From an uncultured Muribaculaceae bacterium (GTDB lineage: Bacteria > Bacteroidota > Bacteroidia > Bacteroidales > Muribaculaceae), in assembly GCA_910587545.1 (NCBI GenBank), contig CAJUMI010000071.1, positions 1-13,503 of the forward strand: a stretch of 13,503 nucleotides of DNA, in the 5' to 3' direction. Shown here piece by piece: positions 6,193 to 13,503 of this stretch (its first letter is position 1; the number at the start of each line of letters is the position of its first letter). A program made the position numbers and the translations under genes. The notes under the pieces were generated by a model. The model did not search any database. It had not been told where the DNA came from and saw nothing but the letters and a program-made list of their open reading frames with translations.

Positions 6193-7569
6193 CTATGATT
6201 TGCGGCGCGGCAGGACATTTCTGCCGAAAACCTGACTGATCACCGCACCCACAGCCATAATGGCAATGCAGACGGTCAGCACCATCCCCACACCGCCGGC
6301 ATGCAGGACCATAGGGATGATAAACACTCCGGCGATAGCGCCGAGCTTACCGAACATAGCCGCGATGCCGGATCCGGCTCCGAGCTCTTCCACGCTGTAG
6401 ATCTGTGTCGGAATTACAAAGGTGATCAGGTGGGGCCCGCCATTCAGGCCCAGCTCGAAGATAAGGAAAGCGACAACCGAGAACCATGCGGGCCAATGGC
6501 ACTCATAGCCCAGAAGCAACATAGACAATCCAAGTGCTGAAAGGATAAAACCGCCGGTCATCAGCGACACATGCCACACGCGTCTCATGAGCAACAATCC
6601 AACGGCAAAACCCAGGATGATGAAACTGTTGATCACCGTAGTCAGCTCAACGGAGTGTATGACTTTATCCATGCCGCCGACATTATCGTTGCCAATGCCG
6701 AGAGCCATGACCAGTATAGGCAGAAACACTCCCACCCCGTAGACCGCAACCCCTTCGCAGGCCCATGGAACTCCGCTGAATATCACTTTGGCAAGATTCC
6801 CGCCCTTGAACATATCAAACCACGATGCGGCTCCGGCAGACGGGGACGGCCAGACATCGGCGCTTATTGTCACATCCGGTCCGAGGAAATATCTCGCCGC
6901 GCTTTCAGCCTCGGCAACTCTGCCGTTGTCGATCAGCCACCGCGGCGAATTGCGGCACGGCAGACGCAACAGAAATGTCAGCAGGCCGAGTGATGCGAGA
7001 ATCAGAAACAGCGCCGACCAATGACTTGCATCAAGTCCGCCCGAAAGAATCAGCCAGCATACGCCGGCGACGGCGACAAATCCGAGAGCGCTGGTGCTTT
7101 TGGCCACGCCGACCATAAACTGCTTCCACCGGTCGGGCATCATCTCGGATATATAGTCAGAGTCAAGCGTATAGCCACCGCCTACACCTATACCGATCAT
7201 AAAAAGGCACACGATCAGCACCCATTCATAGGGAAAGAAGTAGACTATCAGCGAAAACGCCGTGATCAGCACCGGACAGAGCCGATAATAGAACAGGTAG
7301 CCGTGGCTGTCGCTGAGGCGTCCGATCACAGGCGAGCCGATCGCGATGCCGAGAAGTCCGGCAGCACCTAAAACACCCTGCATTAACGACGACATGCCGC
7401 CGTATGCCGGCAAAAGCAGCATCATGGGTATAACGACACCGACAAGCCCCGAAAGAGCCGCGCCGATTATCTGCTCCATGCTGCCTGTGGCGAGCACGGC
7501 GAAATGCCCTATGCGCAAGGGCATCGTCGCCATGTTGTAGATTTTTCTATCCGCTTTTGCCGGTGTCAT
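6193..7569 (-). CDS. MFS transporter, last gene of the urease operon, substrate unknown
   Basis: This is a 458-residue protein with about 12 hydrophobic segments, expected in the inner membrane. The loop between helices 2 and 3 has the MFS signature GRLSDSHG (83-90). YISEMMPDRW (about 139-148) and a late segment with IPTQIYSVEELGAG resemble the paired loop motifs of the sugar-porter/organic-ion branch. It begins only 5 bases after the urea transporter stop, so it is very likely co-transcribed and functionally tied to urea use. It could carry a urea-yielding compound or another nitrogen source, but nothing in the sequence fixes the substrate. A urea channel is already present next door, and MFS proteins are not standard urease operon members. 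Confidence 0.85.
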   Translation of the reverse strand: MTPAKADRKIYNMATMPLRIGHFAVLATGSMEQIIGAALSGLVGVVIPMMLLLPAYGGMSSLMQGVLGAAGLLGIAIGSPVIGRLSDSHGYLFYYRLCPVLITAFSLIVYFFPYEWVLIVCLFMIGIGVGGGYTLDSDYISEMMPDRWKQFMVGVAKSTSALGFVAVAGVCWLILSGGLDASHWSALFLILASLGLLTFLLRLPCRNSPRWLIDNGRVAEAESAARYFLGPDVTISADVWPSPSAGAASWFDMFKGGNLAKVIFSGVPWACEGVAVYGVGVFLPILVMALGIGNDNVGGMDKVIHSVELTTVINSFIILGFAVGLLLMRRVWHVSLMTGGFILSALGLSMLLLGYECHWPAWFSVVAFLIFELGLNGGPHLITFVIPTQIYSVEELGAGSGIAAMFGKLGAIAGVFIIPMVLHAGGVGMVLTVCIAIMAVGAVISQVFGRNVLPRRKS

Positions 7570-7574
7570 GACCT

Positions 7575-8591
7575 CTATTGTCTGTTTTCCTCTTCTTCTA
7601 TATCTTTCACCCAGCTCGAATGGTCCGGGTCAGCGCGCTTGTCCATCTGATAGCGAGGGAGCAGGAACAGCCATGTTGTCACGCAGAACGGGCCTGTCAG
7701 CGTCGGGATGCCGAACGGCAGCATCATGCCGTCCATACCGGCTTGGATGAACACTGTCGCCACAATCGCCGCGACGGCCCAGACTGCCGATTTCCAGGTA
7801 ATGCTGTAGAATGTACTCCCTATCGCGATTGCTGTCAGCACAGGGCTGAAGCCGAAAAGGCCGTTGGCGATGTTGGATGCGTCAGCTCCATAGGCGATGG
7901 CTATAGCGAGTGATAGCGCCGAGCCGAGAGCGGCATAGAGCGCCGCAGCCCTGCTGCAGACGGCAAGGGCGACGAGAAATATCGCCCCCGTCACCCACGA
8001 GTTGATCAGGAATACCTGTGCGATACCCTTTAGCCAGTAGATGACAAGCGCGCCGAAGCCGGTGTCAAGCGTCCGGCAACTGTCGGCAAGAGCAAGCACA
8101 GGCTTGCTCAGTTCGTCGCCATCCATGTCGAACATGTAGCGCGAAGCAAGCAGAAACATCCATGTGCAGAAGACAAACGGGAATGTCAGCGAATTGACTT
8201 TCCACGGCTCCATGACATTATTGAAACCGTGGCGCACCCATGTCGTCAGCATGGAACAGAATATCAGAGCCACCCACATCTGCCAGCAATTGCCCATGAA
8301 TGTCGGGAACGCACAACCGACCAACACGCCGTTAAAGCCCCACAGTCCGTCGATACCCTGCTCAAAATTTTCGTTGATCACCATTCCGGCTACAGTAGAG
8401 GCCACAAGACCGACTACCGCCCCCCAGGCCACGGCAGGTGTATGACACTCGTATGCTCCCCAGAATATACCTGCGAGAAACAGAATCCCGGTCCAGGCAC
8501 TCTGCTGGAACATGACCTGACCGGCTCCGCGGAGTGTCGACCTTACCGACACGCTAAGCGGCTGTTTGAGAAAATGTTGTAGTGCTGACAT
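7575..8591 (-). CDS. Urea transporter, UT family
   Basis: This is an inner-membrane, channel-like protein that lets urea into the cell. The 338-residue sequence shows the internal duplication of the UT family: GLWGFNGVLVG (82-92) and PWKVNSLTFPFV (129-140) in the first half, matched by GLFGFSPVLTAIA (244-256) and LPFGIPTLTGPF (291-302) in the second. QQSAWTGILFLAGI near residue 29 is another family hallmark. The C-terminal 25 residues are charged and cytoplasmic. The ATG at 8591 lies 22 bases after the ureD stop. Its place inside the urease operon means urea uptake and hydrolysis are co-expressed, so the cell is probably using external (host) urea as a nitrogen source. Confidence 0.93.
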   Translation of the reverse strand: MSALQHFLKQPLSVSVRSTLRGAGQVMFQQSAWTGILFLAGIFWGAYECHTPAVAWGAVVGLVASTVAGMVINENFEQGIDGLWGFNGVLVGCAFPTFMGNCWQMWVALIFCSMLTTWVRHGFNNVMEPWKVNSLTFPFVFCTWMFLLASRYMFDMDGDELSKPVLALADSCRTLDTGFGALVIYWLKGIAQVFLINSWVTGAIFLVALAVCSRAAALYAALGSALSLAIAIAYGADASNIANGLFGFSPVLTAIAIGSTFYSITWKSAVWAVAAIVATVFIQAGMDGMMLPFGIPTLTGPFCVTTWLFLLPRYQMDKRADPDHSSWVKDIEEEENRQ

Positions 8592-8613
8592 AATATCATT
8601 TTTTGTTAATTCA

Positions 8614-9573
8614 CTATCGCCATGGAAATTCCTCGGGCAACGGCACTCCTTTTATGGCCATACGCACATTGCTTGCAAACTCTCTTACGGCCGCCTTGAC
8701 CGGACCCGGTTCCTTGCCGAGCACCTTGAAGAGCAGTCCGGCTCCGTTGGGCAGATTTGTGATCCCGGCTGCGAGCTGACGCGACGGATCGATATAAGCC
8801 CGGGTCTGCTGATAAATCATTTCGGCCTTGTCGGCGGGAGTCATGACAATAACGTTGGCAAAGATATCATATTTTCCCATAACTCCGCAATCGCGGATAT
8901 GACCTTCGTCAGGACGGATGATAAATTTCTCGCGGAACAGCTGTTCGCCGTCGGGACGCTCGCCGTGGCTGCACACCGACAGGATATCAAAGTTGAACAG
9001 CTCACCACCGCCGTAATATTTGCGTCCGCCCATATAGATTTCCGAATAGAGGACTGTCGCCGTCGGGTCGACACACATGCGTGTGTCGCATATAAAGCGT
9101 GTCGACGCATGAGGGATAATCGGCTCGGGAAGATATTCGAGATATGCGTTTTCCCTGAGCACGATATTCTGGATCATGCCGGAGTAGTTATACTTCATGC
9201 CGGCAAGTTTTGTGGCTGCGCCGGTCGACACCCAGGCCATGGCGCCGGAGCCGACGGTAATGTTCTGCATGTAACGGTCGCCGTCGATATTAGGCCCCCC
9301 GGACGAGAGAATATAGACACAAGGCATGCCTGGCAGTTTCTCGTCGAAATACAGTTCCTGCTGTACTATCAGCGGAGCGCGCCGGTCGAGTTCGCGCAGT
9401 ATCGACTTGCCGCCGGCGTCAAGCTCGAAGCCCAGATTGAGGTAGCCTCTTTTGCCCGGAGCTCCGACATACATCGCCTTGGGCTCCTCAAGATACGGCT
9501 TCATCTCGCGGGCCGACGAGAAATCGACCTCGGGCGAATCGGAGTAATGTAGCTGTAGGTCTTTGTTGAACAT
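8614..9573 (-). CDS. ureD: Urease accessory protein UreD (UreH)
   Basis: UreD is a scaffold that binds apo-urease and, with UreF and UreG, forms the complex that inserts nickel into the active site. Family marks include SSGGPNIDGDRY (90-101), STGAATKL (116-123, the counterpart of TQAATK) and LEYLPEPIIPHA downstream. I start it at the ATG at 9573 (MFNKDLQL, 319 residues); a TTG at 9582 would add only three residues. It is longer than many proteobacterial UreD proteins of about 270 residues, the extra mass lying at the N-terminus. It sits after ureG and before the urea transporter, in the usual place for a nickel-insertion gene. The 66-base gap before it holds a 10-bp GC palindrome, CCGGCGCCGG (9599-9608), of unclear meaning. 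Confidence 0.9.
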   Translation of the reverse strand: MFNKDLQLHYSDSPEVDFSSAREMKPYLEEPKAMYVGAPGKRGYLNLGFELDAGGKSILRELDRRAPLIVQQELYFDEKLPGMPCVYILSSGGPNIDGDRYMQNITVGSGAMAWVSTGAATKLAGMKYNYSGMIQNIVLRENAYLEYLPEPIIPHASTRFICDTRMCVDPTATVLYSEIYMGGRKYYGGGELFNFDILSVCSHGERPDGEQLFREKFIIRPDEGHIRDCGVMGKYDIFANVIVMTPADKAEMIYQQTRAYIDPSRQLAAGITNLPNGAGLLFKVLGKEPGPVKAAVREFASNVRMAIKGVPLPEEFPWR

Positions 9574-9639
9574 AATCTTCAATTGTTGACGCGCACCGCC
9601 GGCGCCGGGTAATCACATTTATTATTAAACGACCTCTTA

Positions 9640-10260
9640 TTATTTCTTCTTGTCAAAAAGAGCCATTCTGTCGATCAGATCGATAAGTTCGTCGATCCCC
9701 TCGCCTTTCATGGAGTTGGTGAATACAAACGGTTTGCCGGGGCGCATCAGCTCGCTGTCATGACGCATCACTTCGAGCGAAGCGCCTACGTAGGGGGCGA
9801 GATCGGTCTTGTTGATCACCAGAATATCGCTCTGCGAGATGCCCGGACCGTCCTTGCGGGGTATTTTGTCACCTGCGGCGACATCAATGACATAGATAAA
9901 GAAGTCGACCAGGGCCGGACTGAATGTCAGGGTCAGATTATCACCGCCTGACTCGATAAACACGATGTCGGCATCAGGGAACTTGGCTTCCATCTCCTCT
10001 ACGGCGGCAATGTTCATCGACGGATCCTCACGTACGGCGGTGTGGGGACACGCTCCGGTCTCGACGCCTATTATACGGTCTTCCATCAATATGCCTTTGA
10101 GTGTTTTACGCACATGTTTGGCGTCTTCGGTAGTCACGATATCGTTAGTAATTATAAGCACTTTATAGCCCCGTTCGATCAGGCGCGGGGTCAGTGCCTC
10201 TATGAGGGCTGTCTTGCCGGAGCCCACCGGGCCTCCGACTCCTATTCTGCAAGTACTCAT
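9640..10260 (-). CDS. ureG: Urease accessory GTPase UreG
   Basis: UreG is a SIMIBI-class GTPase that carries nickel and drives its insertion into urease through GTP hydrolysis. The 206-residue protein has the P-loop GPVGSGKT (10-17), the metal-binding CPH (71-73) where the dimer binds Ni2+, ESGGDNL (103-109) and the guanine-specificity motif NKTD (150-153). It lacks the His-rich N-terminus found in some UreG proteins, so nickel storage is left to UreE. The ATG at 10260 follows ureF by a 40-base AT-rich gap. Confidence 0.97.
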   Translation of the reverse strand: MSTCRIGVGGPVGSGKTALIEALTPRLIERGYKVLIITNDIVTTEDAKHVRKTLKGILMEDRIIGVETGACPHTAVREDPSMNIAAVEEMEAKFPDADIVFIESGGDNLTLTFSPALVDFFIYVIDVAAGDKIPRKDGPGISQSDILVINKTDLAPYVGASLEVMRHDSELMRPGKPFVFTNSMKGEGIDELIDLIDRMALFDKKK

Positions 10261-10300
10261 ACTTATGGTTGTTTTTTAGTGTTATATAATCTTTTTTATG

Positions 10301-10993
10301 TCAGCTCATGAACATGCGCATAGAGCCTTTTTCGTGAAGCGAGGCGAGTATGTCCATCTCGGGCACAAAGCAGTTCATGTCTTCAAAATCCATGTCTTTG
10401 GCCTGCTCATAAAGCGCCGGTGTCTCTGAGGCAAGACGGAACAGGATGTCCTGCGTATCGTAGTGGGACACCCTCACACAGCGCAACGCGGCGCCGAGTA
10501 TCATGTTGATGACTCCATACTGATAGCTCACATAAAGATCTTCCTCGCTCAGATCAGACAGAGCGAAGACTATGCCCTGGGCGACGGGATATGAACCGGG
10601 AGTGACCTCGCGCTCGATGTCGGCAAGCCAGCGGCTCAGGATATCTGATGAAAAAATGAGCGCCGAAAGTTCAGCGAGTTTCTTTCCCATACGTCTGAGC
10701 ATCAGGCGCGCCTCGTCGTTCATCTTGAAGAGCATCAGCCTTGCGTCAATATCGCATATTGCCTTGTAGTCACCTTTCTTGCAGGCACGATAGGCGGTGA
10801 GAGCGGCGACACCGTCGCTGAACGCCGCCTGACGGGCTGCCGATCGTGCATATTGCTCAAGGCCTGACGCATCATGGACGAGTTTCTCATACGAAGCAGT
10901 CTCCAGACCGTTTGAAAACGAGAATGTCCCGACGGGAAATGTAGCGTCACTGTACTGAAGCAGGTGAAACAGGGCTGTCATGCGTGGATCCAT
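10301..10993 (-). CDS. ureF: Urease accessory protein UreF
   Basis: This all-helical cytoplasmic chaperone bridges UreD and UreG on apo-urease and controls the GTPase step. The 230-residue sequence carries the N-terminal family signature QYSDATFPVGTFSFSNGLE (13-31), and the rest is helical with low motif content, as usual for UreF. Two ATGs are possible, 10993 and 10981. The first is 5 bases after the ureE stop and fits translational coupling; the second would begin MTALFHLL and also suits the family. Its position between ureE and ureG is standard. Confidence 0.93.
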   Translation of the reverse strand: MDPRMTALFHLLQYSDATFPVGTFSFSNGLETASYEKLVHDASGLEQYARSAARQAAFSDGVAALTAYRACKKGDYKAICDIDARLMLFKMNDEARLMLRRMGKKLAELSALIFSSDILSRWLADIEREVTPGSYPVAQGIVFALSDLSEEDLYVSYQYGVINMILGAALRCVRVSHYDTQDILFRLASETPALYEQAKDMDFEDMNCFVPEMDILASLHEKGSMRMFMS

Positions 10994-10998
10994 GGCTC

Positions 10999-11580
10999 TT
11001 ATCGGTGAATGGTTGCGTGGATATGTTCGTGGGAATGGCTTTCGTGGCCTGCACCACCGAACAGACGGCGTATTTCATGAGGCGCGAGATAAGGTATCAC
11101 CTCGGTGCCTTCCTGAAATCCGAAGGTAATGTCTTCGATGTTGTGGGTCTGCATTACCGACATCATCACTTTTTTGTCGACGGTCAGCGGCACATATACC
11201 TTGGTTCCTTTGACAACTGCGGGCCAGTGCTGGTTGCCGATTGCATGACCGAGCTCGACGGATATGCGGATGATGTCACCGGGGGTCTTGTCCTTAAGAC
11301 CGCCCATGTCGATGACGAGCACCGGACTTAGCGCAAGTCTCAGCACAACGGCCTTTTTCTCTTCAGGATTGTAATATATGATATCGCCGTCGGCGATCTG
11401 GGAATGACGTGCCAGAGCCACGGGATACTCGTTGTCATGGTCGCCCTTGCCGAGAAAACGGCTTTTCTGTGCCGTCCACTGGTCAAGAAAAATATATTCC
11501 ACGTCGATATCGTGATGAAATATCTTTTCGTGCCATTCGGGAGTGTGGGTATTACCCAATATTTCTGTGTATACTTCCAT
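10999..11580 (-). CDS. ureE: Urease nickel metallochaperone UreE
   Basis: UreE is a dimeric cytoplasmic protein that binds nickel and passes it to UreG. The frame is open much further upstream into ureC, but the real start is the ATG at 11580 (MEVYTEILGN), giving 193 residues. The N-terminal peptide-binding-like domain is followed by the metal domain with GNQHWP (115-120), where His118 matches the conserved interface nickel ligand. The C-terminus is histidine-rich: His179, 182, 184, 186, 188 and 192 lie in the last 15 residues, likely giving extra nickel binding or storage. It is somewhat longer than typical UreE (about 150-160). It follows ureC after a 94-base gap that contains a strong hairpin. 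Confidence 0.92.
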   Translation of the reverse strand: MEVYTEILGNTHTPEWHEKIFHHDIDVEYIFLDQWTAQKSRFLGKGDHDNEYPVALARHSQIADGDIIYYNPEEKKAVVLRLALSPVLVIDMGGLKDKTPGDIIRISVELGHAIGNQHWPAVVKGTKVYVPLTVDKKVMMSVMQTHNIEDITFGFQEGTEVIPYLAPHEIRRLFGGAGHESHSHEHIHATIHR

Positions 11581-11613
11581 AATGAATGTCGGTGATGAAG
11601 TTGAAACGCTAAG

Positions 11614-11659
11614 AAAAAATATAATGGTGTGCGGCGACCGAATGTCGACCGCACGCCAT
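11614..11659 (-). terminator. Intrinsic-terminator-like hairpin between ureC and ureE
   Basis: Minus-strand stem arms 11659-11649 and 11634-11624 pair over 11 bp with one G-T wobble. An inner CGAC/GTCG (11647-11644 with 11638-11635) extends the stem to 15 bp, with one bulged base and a 5-base loop. Directly after it comes TATATTTTTT (11623-11614). This is the layout of an intrinsic terminator, 15 bases after the ureC stop and inside the operon. Partial read-through or a 3'-end-stabilising role for the ureC message are both possible. The TATATTTT stretch also resembles a -7 element with one mismatch. Confidence 0.7.
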
Positions 11660-11674
11660 CGAGAAGTCAATATA

Positions 11675-13393
11675 TCAGCTGAACCAATAGAGCTGTGACA
11701 GCGGCAGAGTCTTGGCCGGCGGAACTGTGGCGAGCACACCGTCGACATAGACGTTGAACGTCTCGGGATCGATCTCGATCTGAGGTGTGGCCGAGTTGAG
11801 CACCATGTCTGCCTTGGATATCTGACGACAGCCGTGAACCGGATAGATATCAGATTTGAGATGGAGACGCTCCTTGATGCCCGCGTCATAAGCGGCGCGC
11901 GATGTGAATGTGACACGTGTGTGGGCGAGCTCACTGCCGAAGGCTCCGTACATCGGTCGCATGATCACAGGCTGAGGCGTAGGAAGCGATGCATTGGGAT
12001 CGCCCATCTGTGCCCAGTTGATCATGCCGCCCTTGATGACAAGTTTAGGCTTGGTTCCGAAGAATGCCGGCTCCCAGAGCACGAGGTCGGCCATCTTGCC
12101 GACTGCGATAGACCCGAGAATATCCGATATGCCGTAAGTGATGGCAGGGTTGAGGGTGATCTGCGCAAGGTAACGGAGCACACGGAAGTTGTCGTTGCCA
12201 TCGGCATCCTCTTTCAGCTTTCCGCGCACCTGCTTCATGTATGAGGCCATCTGGAATGTACGCATGAACGATTCACCTACGCGACCCATGGCCTGCGAGT
12301 CGGATGAAACCATTGATATGATGCCGAGATCATGGAACACATTTTCGGCAGCCTGGGTCTCGGGTCGCACACGGCTTTCGGCAAAAGCGACATCAGACGG
12401 AATCGAAGGATTAAGATTGTGGCATACCATGATCATGTCGAACAACTCAGCCTCGGAGTTGACACCGTAGGGTAATGTCGGATTGGTCGACGACGGAAGA
12501 ACGTTCATCATCGAAGCCACTTTCATAAGGTCGGGAGCATGGCCGCCACCTGCGCCTTCGGTGTGATATGTGTGGATTGTACGTCCGTCAATGGCAGCGA
12601 TAGAGTCTTCGACATAGCCGCCTTCGTTGAGGGTATCAGTGTGTATGGCGACCTGCACGTCGTATTCGTCGGCCGAACTCATGCATGCGCGGATAGCAGC
12701 CGGAGTCGAGCCCCAGTCTTCGTGGATCTTGTAGCCCATGGCGCCGGCTACGAGCTGCTCGTCGAGAGTCTCGCGCACCGATGAGTTGCCTTTGCCGAGG
12801 AATCCAACGTTGATTGGCAGTCCTTCGGCAGCGCGCATCATCTGATGTATATTCCATCGTCCGGAAGTTATGGTGGTGCCGTTGGTGCCGTCGGTCGGAC
12901 CGATGCCGCCGCCGATAAGGGTTGTGATGCCGTTTGACAGACAGTTGTATGCCTGCTGGGGGGCGACAAAATGGACGTGGCCGTCAATGCCGGCGGCCGT
13001 AAGTATCAGATGCTCGCCTGAGATCGCATCGGTCGACGGACCGGTGCAAAGTGTCGGAGTGACACCTTTCATCACATTAGGGTTGCCGGCCTTGCCTATG
13101 CCTGCGATCTTGCCGTCCTTCACGCCGACATCGGCCTTGATGACACCGAGAATCGGATCGAGGATGGTCACGTTGGTGATGACAAGGTCAAGCGACCCGC
13201 CGTCAGATGTGACAGTATTGGCTGTACCCATGCCGTCGCGGATGGTTTTGCCGCCGCCGTAGACCACCTCATCTCCATAAACGCGAAGATCTTTTTCAAT
13301 CTCTACATAAAGCTCCGTGTCGCCCAGACGGATTTTATCGCCTGTCGTCGGACCGAACAGATTGTTGTATTGCTGTCTTGATATTGTTGCCAT
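11675..13393 (-). CDS. ureC: Urease subunit alpha UreC (catalytic)
   Basis: UreC is the catalytic subunit that hydrolyses urea to ammonia and carbamate at a two-nickel centre in the cytoplasm. The 572-residue protein is full length and keeps every active-site residue, each five higher than in Klebsiella numbering: His139 and His141 (GHVHFV), carbamylated Lys222 and His224 (KIHEDWG), His251, His277 (HTEGAGGGHAPD), flap Cys324-His325 (MVCHNL) and Asp365 (SSDSQAMG). I chose the ATG at 13393 (MATISRQQYN). An ATG at 13429 would add 12 residues not expected in the family and overlaps an upstream coding tail. It is the first complete gene of the operon here, and the subunits before it lie outside the window or are disrupted. 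Confidence 0.98.
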   Translation of the reverse strand: MATISRQQYNNLFGPTTGDKIRLGDTELYVEIEKDLRVYGDEVVYGGGKTIRDGMGTANTVTSDGGSLDLVITNVTILDPILGVIKADVGVKDGKIAGIGKAGNPNVMKGVTPTLCTGPSTDAISGEHLILTAAGIDGHVHFVAPQQAYNCLSNGITTLIGGGIGPTDGTNGTTITSGRWNIHQMMRAAEGLPINVGFLGKGNSSVRETLDEQLVAGAMGYKIHEDWGSTPAAIRACMSSADEYDVQVAIHTDTLNEGGYVEDSIAAIDGRTIHTYHTEGAGGGHAPDLMKVASMMNVLPSSTNPTLPYGVNSEAELFDMIMVCHNLNPSIPSDVAFAESRVRPETQAAENVFHDLGIISMVSSDSQAMGRVGESFMRTFQMASYMKQVRGKLKEDADGNDNFRVLRYLAQITLNPAITYGISDILGSIAVGKMADLVLWEPAFFGTKPKLVIKGGMINWAQMGDPNASLPTPQPVIMRPMYGAFGSELAHTRVTFTSRAAYDAGIKERLHLKSDIYPVHGCRQISKADMVLNSATPQIEIDPETFNVYVDGVLATVPPAKTLPLSQLYWFS

Positions 13394-13400
13394 GTCTATG

Positions 13401-13463
13401 TTACTTTTGAGGTGTTGTGAATTCTGCATCTGCGTCCTCTTCGCTCACGCTGGAAAAACTCAG
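13401..13463 (-). pseudogene. Possible 3' tail of ureB or fused ureAB, cut by an insertion or the window edge
   Basis: A minus-strand frame ends in SVSEEDADAEFTTPQK and TAA at 13403-13401, 7 bases before the ureC ATG. An acidic tail ending just before ureC is what a preceding urease subunit would give, and gamma/beta genes or a fusion are expected there. The frame stays open to the right edge, but beyond about 13463 it runs through two GC-rich repeats and reads RGAIYLVNRGAN, which is unlikely to be urease. Too short to identify by itself. Confidence 0.35.
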
Positions 13464-13503
13464 TGAATTTGCCCCCCGGTTGACCAGATAAATTGCCCCC
13501 CGG
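13464..13503. mobile_element. Candidate end of an IS21-like insertion sequence, running off the right edge
   Basis: AATTTGCCCCCCGG (13466-13479) recurs as AAATTGCCCCCCGG (13490-13503), 13 of 14 bases alike at a 24-base period, separated by TTGACCAGAT. Several short repeats inside each end are characteristic of the IS21 family, where they bind the transposase. The first repeat begins at TG (13464-13465), the 5' dinucleotide usual in that family. The window stopping exactly at the end of a repeat unit hints at an assembly break in a multicopy element. No transposase gene is visible. Confidence 0.45.

Noticed and set aside
9574..9582. TTG start for ureD, three residues longer
   Set aside because: An ATG at 9573 gives a normal UreD start, and nothing supports the rarer TTG codon.
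9599..9608. CCGGCGCCGG palindrome between ureG and ureD
   Set aside because: A 10-bp perfect palindrome in GC-rich sequence is expected fairly often, and there is no T-run, loop or promoter element to give it a role.
11581..11934. Upstream extension of the ureE frame by 118 residues
   Set aside because: It overlaps the 3' end of ureC and crosses the hairpin. The translated text is unlike any UreE, and the family match starts at the ATG at 11580.
13394..13429. Longer ureC start (MQNSQHLKSNID extension)
   Set aside because: UreC proteins begin close to MATISRQQYN. The extra codons overlap an upstream coding tail in another frame.
1..13503. CRISPR arrays, tRNA or rRNA genes, riboswitches
   Set aside because: No regularly spaced repeat array, no cloverleaf or rRNA-like stretch, and no leader longer than about 140 bases that could hold a known riboswitch was seen.

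Overview
The window is a compact accessory metabolic region in which every recognisable gene lies on the minus strand, so it reads right to left. It looks like a gut member of the order Bacteroidales, possibly Muribaculaceae. This is inferred from promoter motifs of the Bacteroidetes type (TTTG, then TAnnTTTG), the lack of strong Shine-Dalgarno sites, and protein character. It cannot be proven without a database search.

The right two thirds (13503 to 6193) is a urease operon. In transcription order it holds ureC (catalytic subunit, all nickel ligands present), ureE, ureF, ureG and ureD (nickel insertion chaperones), a UT-family urea transporter, and a 12-helix MFS transporter of unknown substrate. 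A hairpin followed by a T-rich tract sits between ureC and ureE, where it could reduce transcription into the chaperone genes. The gamma and beta subunits (ureA/ureB or a fusion) are not in the window. Just upstream of ureC there is only a short coding tail, then two GC-rich direct repeats that look like the end of an IS21-like insertion sequence and run off the right edge.

The middle (6192 to 2834) is a separate unit with its own TAnnTTTG promoter. It holds cutC and then a large secreted transglutaminase-like protein. That gene is split by an apparent one-base frameshift near 4963-4980.

The left part (2766 to 186) encodes an ECF-type nickel/cobalt importer: a fused NikM-NikN (CbiM-CbiN) membrane protein, NikQ and the ATPase NikO. 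An AT-rich 12+12 bp inverted repeat stands directly before nikM and is a good operator candidate. At the extreme left, a strong Bacteroidetes-type promoter drives a gene of which only eight codons are inside the window.

Together the genes form a urea-nitrogen module: urea uptake, hydrolysis to ammonia and CO2, nickel import, and nickel delivery to the active site. No clearly new system was found. The best leads are the possible IS interruption at ureAB/ureC, the ureC-ureE hairpin, the putative nickel operator, the uncharacterised MFS protein in the urease operon, and the split transglutaminase.
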